The position numbers and the translations under genes were made by a program. A stretch of 64,000 bases of DNA. Source: Hymenoscyphus infarciens (taxonomy: Eukaryota; Ascomycota; Leotiomycetes; Helotiales; Helotiaceae). Every line of letters begins with the position of its first letter. The first letter of the stretch is position 1. The notes under the pieces are model-generated. The model ran no database searches. It was given only the letters and a program-made list of their open reading frames with translations, and was not told the DNA's origin. Below, in pieces: positions 48,186 to 58,406 of this stretch. Location of the stretch: positions 186,001-250,000 of the forward strand of contig LLCB01000043.1 in assembly GCA_001414345.1 (NCBI GenBank). Reading direction: 5' to 3'.

Positions 48186-49475
48186 GTGGATGTGGCATCG
48201 GATAAAAACCACGAAAGCATACGGAGGTGGCTTTGTTGGGGTAAATTTGAAGTTTGAGTTGGGAGTTTGGGGGCACATATACGGCTTCTTTTCTCTTTCT
48301 GCATACGTTTGACTTTGCGGGAGGTTGGTACATTTCTTACGAAAAGATTCGCAAATATTATAATAAGTCATTTTCTATTGGGAGAGCACAAGGGAGTTTT
48401 ATCGTATATACTAGCACTTCCTTCAAAGTTAGGTTTTTGAATACATACATTTCCAAGTTCGTGATAGATAACAAACGCGGCAGAAAATACACTCGTACCT
48501 ATGTAATCTTACTAGCTCTCATTGTTCTCACTTTCTAGAGCAACAGAGAGTAATTTAAAGTGAGATTACTCTCTAGATTATCTCATTCCAACTGTTCTAT
48601 TTCTTCTAAAGGGTTAGATTAATATTTCAAAGAACAACGAAAGACTGCTTTTATGGTTTGGCCGATTGGGATTTGAGAAAGGACTTGGATGAGGAATATC
48701 TTATAGGCTCTCTTTAAGGACAAACGAATTATAAGTCATTCGAGCCTTGACGGGACGGGGAAATATATGTAGCCAAGGTTTCACTGCGTCAAAGTGAAGC
48801 GGCTTTAACTACATAGGGGTGATTTTGTACATACAAACGGATCAGGCTAATGAGTTTATTGGCTCCTTTCTCACTCTGGATGAATGGAAGCTCTCCTGCG
48901 AAACTTGCACCTAATAATAATCTCTTCTTACCTTCTTTGCTTTTTCTATGGTTAGCTCAAGTTAATTTAATTCACCTCCGCATAACTTCAATTCGATAGC
49001 TTCAATTCGATAGCTTCAATTCGATAGCTTCAATTCTCGATACAGCTTCACTTACAAAGACTAAGCTCCTCCGCATCTTAGTAACATTCCTTCGTTCTCT
49101 GGTCTCTCTACTAAACCATATCAAGTCAATTCCATTGCAAGCTCGCCAACATGTACTGCAACCCTTGCGAGGAATAGTTTACTAATATTAGGTACTAGTA
49201 ATATATCAAGTATAGTATCGAGTATTAACCTCTATGCTACGACTGCGAAATCTGCGCGAGAGAGTTTTTGCGTGAGAGAGTTTATTTCTAAGGAATCTTT
49301 ATACTAGTATAAATCCAATGCTTCGGCGCATCTGTATTGTGGGCCTTGCAAATACTTGTTTTTGAATACACAGAGGGTAATCTTATGCAGGTATGTATTT
49401 CCTACCCCTGAAATGAGGAGATGTATGTTGAATTTCATGTGGTATTAACATTCAAGAGCGCATGTTGGGGCTACC
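48186..49475. other. Intergenic region with a 15-bp tandem repeat
   Basis: Mostly 3' flank of the BCS1-like gene. At about 48990-49040 the unit AGCTTCAATTCGAT(A) repeats about 3.5 times. A partly palindromic TACTCTCTAGATTATCTC segment occurs near 48565. No gene recognised. Confidence 0.55.
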
Positions 49476-49941
49476 ATGGAGTGTATATTTTGCCAAGTTG
49501 GGTGTGCGACCGCTTCGGGGCTTCTTGTTCATCTTGAGAGCGGGGGATGTCCTTCTCGTGTTGAGAGATACCGAGCCAATGCGGCAATTCTTCGTCTTAA
49601 TCGGAATCATCGAATCACGAAACCGCACCTGACATTAGGTCCTTACGAGGTGGATTTTAGGGACGCTACGGAGGTTGCGTGGATGGCGCTGCGTTTGAAT
49701 GTTACCTCTGTCCGAGGGAGTGTGGGAATTTAAATTCGCTGAATAGTTATTTGTCTAGTCCTGGTATTGCACTCCCTTATATCCAGGTTTTAGAAAGTAA
49801 ACTAATGAGGCTTTAGTTCATGGACGGGATATTTATAATTGTCCGAAAGATGGGTGTGGGGGGATGTATAAGTTGTTGAGTGGACTCGTTATGCATGTTG
49901 AGAGTGAGAGTTGTGGGTTGATGAGGTTTGAACGAGTATAG
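49476..49941 (+). CDS. Small C2H2-type zinc-finger-like protein
   Basis: Two exons: 49476-49719 and 49817-49941; 122 residues. Exon 1 begins MECIFCQVGCATASGLLVHL (a C-x2-C...H finger half) and exon 2 contains YNCPKDGCGGMYKLLSGLVM then HVESESCGLMRFERV. This split C2H2 pair ending ESESCGxMRFE is common in fungal hypothetical proteins. The 97-nt intron has a CTAAT branch site; the join is inferred from frame. If not spliced, the protein stops at 49733. It is shorter than typical relatives, so it may be a truncated copy. Confidence 0.58.
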
Positions 49942-50295
49942 ATATAGACTAGAGGGGGGATGGGTGGTATGGTTGGACGATTGGTTGAGGGGCCTGCGGT
50001 TCATGTCGAGCAGGAGGTTTGTTAATAGCTTGGTCTTGCGTTATTCTGGTACGGAGTTTGGTGGATAGTGGTGTTACCGGTCATAGAGTATCAAAGGTTT
50101 GACTTGAGAGTTTTACCAAGTTATGGTGGGCACTTTTTCTTTTTGCTTTTGGGCTTGATGGTTTGGGGCATGTGAGTACCTTTTTTTAAGTGGGGGTATT
50201 CAGTCTGGTATCTGTCTTAAGTCTAAATAACGTATACTCATATGCTCGGAATATCTTCGTAGTTCAAAGTTCCTACTTTCCAGATTTTGGCACCA
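49942..50295. other. Spacer, nothing recognised
   Basis: G-rich and T-rich stretches between the C2H2-like gene and the degenerate copy C. No motif found. Confidence 0.5.
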
Positions 50296-50660
50296 CTACC
50301 TACTCCTCGCCGCCCAAGCCGCCAAACGTTTGCTCCTCATTCCACCACCTGAAGAGTCAGGGTTTTCGTCATCTTTTGCGTCTTCTCTTATTTTGTCATT
50401 CTTCGCAGTACCACTCGGCTCGTCAGCTGGTGGGACATAATTGCTATACAAGTCAACACGTCAGCACTTTCCTGCAAACAGCCAGAAGCGGCTCCTCTTC
50501 TCCTTTGTGTTGGGCAGAAACTCGTCATGATACTTTCCTAGCCGACTTTCTGTGTGATGGACAAACTGCAACTTACTGTTGACTGTGAACGCGTAACAGA
50601 GTACAAGCATGGCATTGGTCTGGCGTCGTAAAACAATTAGGGTTCTCTGTAGGTGCACCT
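50296..50660 (-). pseudogene. Copy C of the small four-exon family, degenerate
   Basis: Two blocks match copies A and B. An exon 3 end reads DQCHACTL (compare KDHAYYSL and TDHAYRSL) with the phase-2 donor at 50597. After an acceptor TATAG at 50444 comes an exon 4 start NYVPPADEP (compare KYVPQAQQ and NYTPQAHQ). It ends at TAG 50298-50296. A GGLGGEE segment in another frame may be the remains of the Gly-rich tail. Exons 1 and 2 were not found. Probably a broken duplicate; homology rests on short blocks. Confidence 0.45.
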
Positions 50661-51058
50661 ATTTTTGTAAGTAGTGTAGAAAATCCCTGCGACATTAAAA
50701 TCCATACCTGGGAAGATCTGGAAAAATTGCAAACCAGAATTTTAGATTCTCACACAGTTTTCTTGGAGAATGGAAGTCATTGGTCCAGAATTTCTAAAGC
50801 AAGAAGCATTTTTACTACTACGGAGTTTCATGAGAAATCCAGAGGCTTAAGAGCACCATGGAATCAAAGACCAAAGCTACGTTTTCCCAACCACCATCGA
50901 TTTCTCTAATCAAAGTACTTGTCAAAAATGATGTAATTGTCCAAAATTGGTAACCTCGCAAGAACAAGCCACAAGTGCACACTAAAGCTTGGTGAAAACC
51001 ATATGTCATTTTTATTGAGAGGTTTGAAATGCCTCCTACATTCCGAATCCCTGGCATC

Positions 51059-51815
51059 TCAAATCTTCAGACCGGCACCAGCTCCGCCCTCACCTGTTCC
51101 CCCATCAGGCTTTCTTCTCGCACTAGGAAATCGGGAAATATCTTCGACCTTCTTTTTGACTACTTTACGATATTCACGTTCCTGTCGTCTTTTCCTTTCC
51201 TCCTCGTCACTACCATTTTCTCCTTCATTTGCAACACGACTAGGTTGTTAAGCTTCTTCTATTCCAGCAACACTAGTTTCTTGAGCTTCACGCTCATTTG
51301 CAACACGAGCAGTTTGGTGAGCTTGTGGAGTGTAATTGCTATATGAATCTACTTGTCAGTTTTCTTCTCGCTATAAGCAATGGAAAGGGAGTAAAAACCT
51401 ACAAAGAGCGATAAGCATGATCCGTGAAGAATTCCTCATACACCTCTAGAAAATCTTGTCTTTTGGGGTCTAACTTTTCATCTTGCGAAGCAGTTAGTGT
51501 ATACCTGAACCGGTGCACCATCAAAAGTTTCTTCGTATCGTCGACTTCGTTCCCGAATTCGTTGAAGAAGAAATTGTGCCATGCCTGGGCTGCGTGGGTC
51601 GTGCGGGCGAGGTGCTCCTGTTGCTCTTGGGGTGTCCTATGAGTGTGGTGTTAGTCTTTGGTTTTTGTGCCATTTTAAACGGGTGTTTGGACTTACCGAG
51701 TTGGATAGTTGGGATCGGGAGGGGCATTTGGGCTGATCCTGCCGCTGATTTTGGATGTTAGTTTTACAAGCTTGGTTGTGGGGGAGGGGGCGCGTTACTC
51801 TCGACCTGGAGCCAT
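51059..51815 (-). CDS. Small four-exon gene, copy B of an unrecognised family
   Basis: Exons 51815-51799, 51744-51697, 51636-51403, 51338-51248 (TAA), with an open extension to TGA at 51059. 129 residues to the TAA, 192 codons overall. It matches copy A in order, sizes and phases: MAPGRDGRISP (A: MAPNLGREGTISP), a 48-nt exon 2 in both, exon 3 TPQEQQEHLAR...FFTDHAYRSF, and exon 4 NYTPQAHQTAR. After the TAA (51250-51248) come RKRRQEREYRKVVKKK and PDGGTGEGGAGAGLKI. Intron 1 has a CTAAC branch site. No known domain. The TAA falls before the conserved tail, as in copy A but not at the same position. Confidence 0.65.
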
Positions 51816-52870
51816 GTTTCAAGTTCCTTCGGAATTAAGAACTGATGAGATGGGTTACTGAGTGACGTCGGGACCGGGAAGTATTGCAAGAGGCTTGAGT
51901 GCCTTATCTTCCGGGAAGTGAAAGTTGGAGTTATAGATGAGATGCTCTGATGATAGAGGTTCCTCTCTTGACATACCCTGGGAGAGTGTTTGCTAAGAGA
52001 GTGCTTGCCTTTGGAAGCCAACCAAACTCAGTCCTATGACTCCATGTGTGATAAGGGTCTTTTGATGTATGTCACAAGTTAGATGATAGGGAATCAGCAG
52101 GTAAGCGGATTGTTAGATAGAAAGCCACTTTTTAGGGTTTTCAAGGATTGTTGAACTCTGAGTCGTCTGAGAATTTGCCTCTAATGGTAAAAATAGAGAG
52201 GGAGATGATGTCCTAGTATGGGATTGGTTGTTTTCTTGGTCTTTTGTTGTTTGGTTTGATGGTTCTCAACGAAATGGTAATTGGAAACGTTCCAGTCTAT
52301 AAGAATTTCTGAAATTGTTTGACCTCTTTCCAAACTCAGGAATATCGCAAGAAAAAAGTGCGCTGGAAGTATAAATCTATCAAAACCTCAATAAAACGAA
52401 AAAGAAATTGTAAAAAAGCCACCCGGGTAGTTCATTTAAAACACTAATATAGAATCAATTAGTTCTGCTACAGAGGAAACCTGAAACCTTATTAGCAAAC
52501 CTAGTACTACATCCTCGCAAATAATATAAAGAGCTACCACTGGTCTCCTTATAATCAAAAAGTGATCCCTTTTAACAACTTTGCCGTCGTTCTTAGCCTT
52601 CTTAGGGAGCAAATCCTCCCACCTATTAGGTTCTATATTCTCTCGTAGAAGAAGTAATAAACGCTATACTTTATTCGAATACATTGTTTCAATAGCTAAA
52701 GTTATGATAAAACAATCTTTACTTTCTACGATTATAAGTTTCTACTTACTAGAGATATAATATATTAAAATAAGTTATAAAGAGGTTTACTTAGAGTATA
52801 CTAAGAATTAGCTTATTAGTTATATAAGTATATAAATTAATAATTTCAACTAGAATTAAATAAGTACTTC
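51816..52870. other. Promoter of copy B passing into AT-rich DNA
   Basis: Upstream flank of copy B; AT content rises from about 52600. No gene seen. Confidence 0.5.
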
Positions 52871-52878
52871 TTTCTTAT

Positions 52879-53400
52879 TAGACTTAGACAGCGATACGAT
52901 ATTTATCGGATTATCGCGATATATATCGTATAATAAATATCGTAAAATCTTTTCTAATATAATAAATATCGTTAAAAAAGCAACGATAATCGATATATAT
53001 CAGGCTTTTAGCGCTAGTGCCTTATAGTACTAAATAAACATTATATTACTTTTATTTACTTTTTGAAATATGCTTTATTATATTTAAAGGTTATTATGTA
53101 TATTTAAAAAGAACTTGTAATAAGAAGAGTAGTCTCTTAGAGTTATAAATAACCTATAAGCAATTATAATTCACTATAAAACACGTGATCTTTTTTTATT
53201 TAGAAAATAGTAAGACTAAGTATTCTATTAGCTCTCGGCCGGAAGAACTATTCTCCACCGGATCATCTATTTTTCCGCCGATAATCGATATATTATCAGT
53301 TATTCTTAGAAATCCGGTATTAATTAGATCACCTAATATAATACGATGAATATCGTAGATCTTCTTAATATACCACCGGTAATATCGCCGCCTAAGTCTG
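52879..53400. mobile_element. hAT-type MITE with 8-bp target duplication
   Basis: 522 bp with inverted ends: left TAGACTTAGACAGCGATA, right complement CAGACTTAGGCGGCGATA (differences are C-to-T or G-to-A). Flanked on both sides by TTTCTTAT (52871-52878 and 53401-53408). The CAG-type end and 8-bp duplication are typical of hAT elements. The interior is rich in TATCG repeats with no ORF. Confidence 0.85.
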
Positions 53401-53408
53401 TTTCTTAT

Positions 53409-54002
53409 TATTCTTTTACTTAGTGTTTATTTATAAATTTTACTTAAGTGACGTGAACAATTTATCTAGAGCTAAAAGTATTTTAGTTTTAGTAAAGATA
53501 CTAAGTGCTATATGAATTTATCCTTATCGATAGTCCAGAGACTAGATATCTAGGACGCTGAAGCAAGCTAGGTCAGTTTTTATCCCAAAAAGGGCAAAGA
53601 ATTTTTTGTGACAGTAGGGACTAAGTTGTGTGGAGAGAAGCATGGATCTTATGATGTTGGCGCAGTTCAACGCTCACGAGCGGACAGCCAAAGGGTGGGA
53701 GTCGCTGTTCCAGTCTACTAATCCCAGATTTCGTCTTTGCCAAATCAAATCAAGCAGCCCCAGCAAGCTTGATGGGCGTCATTGAAGCTGGCTGGGAAGC
53801 CGAAGAGATCCAGACCGGTAGACAAAGATGTTTTTAGAGATACTCTGCGCGTCCCACAATTCTTGAACCACTGAAAAGTTATAGGACATCATCTATCCAT
53901 ATTCATACTATTTGAAAAGAAATCTCATCGTAGCAACAGCCTCACGAGATTGTATAAATCTTCACCTGCCTTCTAGTCATACAATTCAACTACAAACAAA
54001 AT
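53409..54002. other. Flank of the MITE, no gene seen
   Basis: AT-rich at first, then normal composition. A G/C-balanced stretch at 53640-53830 shows no coding motif. Confidence 0.45.
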
Positions 54003-56546
54003 TCATGCAGGCAATTCCACACGAGACTCAGCTGGTAGCTCGGTCGGTAAATCTAATCCCAATCCATAGTTTTCTCCCCCCCCAAAGATGGAGATTTCAT
54101 CCTTCATTCTAAATGCAGTCCAGAAATTGTAGCAGTCTAGAGAATGTTAGAACCGTAGTCATGCAATACAGCGAGAGGAAGGAATATCGGTAACCACATA
54201 CCATTATAGTCATAGAAGTCAACCACCAACCCCTTGATTATTCTACTAGACGAGGACCGTTCTTTTAAACGTGAAAATGCTGGGCCAGGGCTTGACTCAA
54301 ATGAGGCAATCGTAGTGATGCTCCCTTGTGTAGTGCGTCTAGAGAGAGGATTGGGGGCAGCGAGAGCCCTTCCATCGTGGCTTTCGAGCGTGATAGTATG
54401 CTTGTTTTGCCGTGGCTCTGATGGGTCTTTAAATATGGTGACTGGAAGCCCACTTTAGAGACAATTAAAACCAAGGTTTTGGGGAAAGCTTACCTGGCCA
54501 TTCCTCAAAGTCGTCTTTTTGGTCAGGGGTATGTCGGAAGTAGAAAATAGAACGGTTCCCGCTGAACGGGTCTAGTAAGATTCGGATGGTTCCGACGCGA
54601 CATTGGTCTTTATCCGAATTGGATTTGATCGAACGGACGTCTGCGCAGAACTTGACTTCTTTGTTTAGAAGAAGACCTTGAAACTCTAAGAAATCTGCAA
54701 ATAAATGTTAGCAAAATAACATGGGTGAAGCGAATGAGGCCTACCCTTCTCGTTGTAGAATTTGTAGATTGGAGGAGTTTGATATCTTGAAATCCTCTCG
54801 GGCTTCGTGGCTTTGATATTATGAGCACCCTGGAATTGCACTCTCCATTTGTGGTTCTTGTAGACATGCTTGTTGTCGAGAAAAGGCTTCATAGAAGTCT
54901 CAGTCAGAGAGGGTGCCGTCAAATCGACTCGATGCTGAATTTCGGTTGGTTTGTCTTGGCATGTCGAATTTATTGATTGCACCTCGCCATCATCAAACCT
55001 GGTAATAGAGCGGATGACTGCCTTTTCTGCGTAGCTATTTGTTGGGCTCGAGTATGATCTGTAAATAAAAGTAAATCGTGGGAAGGAGACCCGCAATACA
55101 TTTTCAACTTACATTTGCACGCGGATGCAATGACTAAGACGGATCGAAGGCGTTGGTGATGCTGACGAAATTGAACTACTTCTTCGTTGTGGCGAGAATC
55201 TGAAATCACCAGGGGAGCTGGGGGAGGGACTTAAATGACTTCTGCAACTACTTGGACTACTCTGAGGTAGATGCCCTCCGTCGTAAGGGCTCACTGAGGG
55301 GGAGAGGGAGACTGATTTCTTTCGTGGAGGAATAGATATTGGGGATGTTGTTGAAGCAGCAAGTTCTGAACCCGATGCCAAAAGCCGCCCGGGGTGCAGT
55401 ATCTCTCTTTCTATCCTCGATTCCAGTTGGTTCCACGCATCGAGCTCATTTCTCAAGGCAATTCCAGGTTCGACTGTGACGTGGTGCACTCCGTTTGGAG
55501 GGATTTGAGAATCAACGATCCCCACAGTGCTTCCTATTCGATTGCGCATATCACCTAGTTGGCGAAGGAGAGTTCTTAGAGATGCCGTTCCGTCCGAAGT
55601 TTCGTCTTCTGGTAAACTATCCAGGGTGGTTTCAACGCGTCGAACCCTCATCGACATATTATCAAGACGTCGTGAAGTGAGACCCCAAATTTCATTCTGG
55701 TCGAATGGTCCCGTATTATTATCGTAAAATGCTGCTGGCGAGACACTAGAATACTCTGCATGGTCGTTATGGTTTTCGGAATGCCAAGGAAGGCCAGCTT
55801 CACGCCGCGGAGCTTCGAGTGCTTGAAGGGGTTGTGGTGGTCTAAGAGCTTGGTTAAATTGCCTTAGCATAGGATAATCGATTTCATGAGGCTGAACACC
55901 GGGCTCGAGGGGGTGGGTGACTCTTTTGAGGTTGAGTGTAATGAGAGAAACAAAGTCTAGGTGTGAGGAGACCAATCTGAGGTTTGATGAAAGTAATTCA
56001 GCATTCGATGTTCTATTGAACCATTAGAAACATGGAAATACCTAGAAATGTAGGTAATGCAAACCTAAAATCTCGGACGATTTCATTTGTAGCCATGGCG
56101 ACGTCCCAAGCAGACAGTTGAAGGAAGAACTGAAGCTTCTCTCGCAACCTTGAAACTTCTTTGCGTTCCAACGGCCATTCCACTCGATCGTACAGGTTGG
56201 CAACCTGTCCAGCGGAGAATGCGACAATCTGTAGCCATGTCGATCGACCCCTCCGCTGGTCAGTTGTACCGGGATTTGCTTGTTGGATTAAACTTATGTG
56301 CCTTTCGATGAAGATAGTTGCGTGCCGTTTCAGGTCCTCATGGGAGGCATTAAGCCTTTCGTTCTGGCTGCACAAGCTCTTCCGAGCTTCCCATTGATCT
56401 AAGCGACTGATGACTTCTTGGAACTCGTCGAAGAACTGAGAAGCTTCAACTCTTGCATTTCGAGGACCATCAGAGACTGCCCCGTAGATGTCATAAACTA
56501 GTTTGAATCCCGCGACAATATCGCCAAACGACCAACCAAAACTCAT
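54003..56546 (-). CDS. Uncharacterised protein with fungal-type N-terminal helical domain
   Basis: Six exons: 56546-56065, 55976-55113, 55058-54745, 54694-54494, 54441-54202, 54136-54003; 744 residues, all junctions in frame. The N-terminus MSFGWSFGDIVAGFKLVYDI and the following helices (about 1-170) resemble the N-terminal domain found in fungal STAND/NACHT and related proteins, here without an NTPase. The middle (about 300-440) is Ser/Pro-rich. The C-terminal part (about 450-680) is beta-like with KPFLDNKHVYKNHKWRVQF and VTIFKDPSEPRQNK, and ends GGGENYGLGLDL. The last two exons depend on inferred acceptors (CCAG at 54442; CTAG at 54137 with a CTAAC branch). Function unknown. Confidence 0.72.
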
Positions 56547-58406
56547 GCTGCAGAGTTATAAGTCCCCAGAATGCGGGTTTTCATGGGAATAGAGTGATGT
56601 GGTGACTTGGATATTCGTGAGAGTTCAAACGCTCCGCTGCTGGATCATCGTGTTGAAGTTGTCGGGTTTGTGTTTGGACAGTGAGAAGGTAAGAAGTGGG
56701 GAGGGTGGGGGGGGGGGATTTGTAGGTGATGCCTGCTCTCACTTGGGTCCTCTCAAGGTCACCCTGTAAATTCAGTATGCAGGTAGGGATGCAAGTACGA
56801 GATTCGATAGGAACTAGCCAGATGGTGTCGCGTGCCAGGTTTTTAACGTCGCTATTGATGTTTCCATCTGTGAAGGGCAAATGTGTTGCGCTTCCTCGGT
56901 GACCAACTTCTTCTCGATTCTTGAAACCGAGACCTGTCATCCTTTACCACACCGTTGCGTGGTCACCGACAAGAACATGTGCACCACGGGCAATGACTGG
57001 ACACATGGGGCTGGCGGTATAGAGTAGAGGACGACTCCCTACACAGCCCCGGAACAAGTATTGAAACGAAACAAGACCAAGAAAAGCCACCGTCGCGACT
57101 CGCAAGACGAATAGAGAAATGAGGGATTTCTCTGGAAACTCCCCGACCGGTGAACATTAATATTACCTGCAGACCGATCAGACCGATTTGGATGCAAGTT
57201 GTGTTGTTGGCCCTAGCAAGGCATCGATCCCTCGGACGGCAAAGACCATCTACATTTATTTGCTGACATTTTGAGCCGTTACATAGAGGCTGTGGAAAAG
57301 GGTACGGAGTAATGGGTGGTCGTGTTGTGTTGTTGCAAGAAGGCCAATGAAAAGAGGAGCTAGTCCCACGTGGGGTTCGCTTACGAGGAGCCAGTCCCAA
57401 AAAGGATTGGACTACCCGAACCTCTATGAATTGGTTCACACACCCAGCGCTTGGAAGCTGCTCTCGAACCTCGTGCGTTCAGACGAGATCTCATTCGATA
57501 CGCTCGTACAATACAATGTGCGTGGTAGGTGGCAGCACCTTTCATCCAGATTCATTTTCCACTACTTCTGTTTGTCACCAGGGGGCTAGCTAGCCGGGTC
57601 GATCTGGCTGGGGTTGAACGATTAAAACGCCAGTCAATAACGATCAACTACTAGTACTCATCTGGAACGAACCATTAGAGATGACTTATATTCCTGACTA
57701 TCTACTTACAAACTATCTGGATTGATACCTTTATAGCCAGTGAGGGCTATTTACTGTCAGTCTCGCGACCTTGGCTCGCTACCTGCCCTCGTTTCCCGGC
57801 CTACAAGGATCTATATTAAGAAACATCCTCGAACCTGGACCGTTCATCTATTTAAACTTCTCATTTATGAGCATCGGACGAACACTCTATAATATCTCCC
57901 CCTATACATTAACACAAAGGTTACACGAGCCCTCCCGACCCTTAGTTTTTCCCAACATTCTTTATGGGCGTGGTCGTTCCGAGGGCCCTATGCTCTGAGA
58001 TTGATTCCCATTGAGTCACAGCTGGCTTGCGTCACTTGCTTGGCTTTTCGTTCTGGTGAGGGTACCAAATTACTACGCCGCACACCACCAAGCCGGGCAA
58101 CGTGAGCCACCTCTGTTGATTTAACCCTACCACACCAGGTGGGGGCGCAAGCGCGAGCACTTATGTAGGGTAGGCTTCTTGTTCTCTCAGCCTTGTAAGT
58201 CTGCCTTTCATCCCGGCTTCGTATTCCACCTTTTCTCTTCCGTCTTTCCCAATGCTTCACTATAATGGCTGGCAACCATCACATTGATTGCCACAAATTA
58301 TACTTTCTTGAATTAAACTTTCTGCATTTTCTCAGTCGTTCTATCTGTACCATACTCAGTTAAACGCTCGTCCAAGGTCAAGGCTGTGAAAACTCTAGGC
58401 TTTGCA
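56547..58406. promoter_or_regulatory. Divergent intergenic region upstream of the phosphate transporter
   Basis: 1.86 kb. Open frames at 56581-56940 and 56963-57439 have no family features. G-tracts (an 11-G run near 56708) and a TTTATTTAAACTT segment are present. The one notable element is the CACGTG core listed separately. Confidence 0.5.
57364..57374. promoter_or_regulatory. Candidate Pho4/NUC-1-type site CCCACGTGGGG
   Basis: A near-perfect palindrome around CACGTG, about 1.03 kb upstream of the phosphate transporter ATG. Fungal phosphate-starvation regulators of the Pho4/NUC-1 bHLH family bind CACGTG. The distance is long and the motif is not specific, so the link is inference. Confidence 0.35.

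Noticed and set aside
49000..49040. Regular 15-bp repeats resembling a CRISPR array
   Set aside because: Direct tandem units without spacers in a eukaryotic intergenic region; a minisatellite.
54020..54060. Second tRNA-like stretch (GGTAGCTCGGTCGGTAAATC)
   Set aside because: It lies in the last exon of the six-exon minus-strand gene, and no acceptor or T arm pairs.
56581..57439. Two minus-strand frames of 119 and 158 codons
   Set aside because: No recognisable domain, no supporting splice links; read as upstream region of the six-exon gene.
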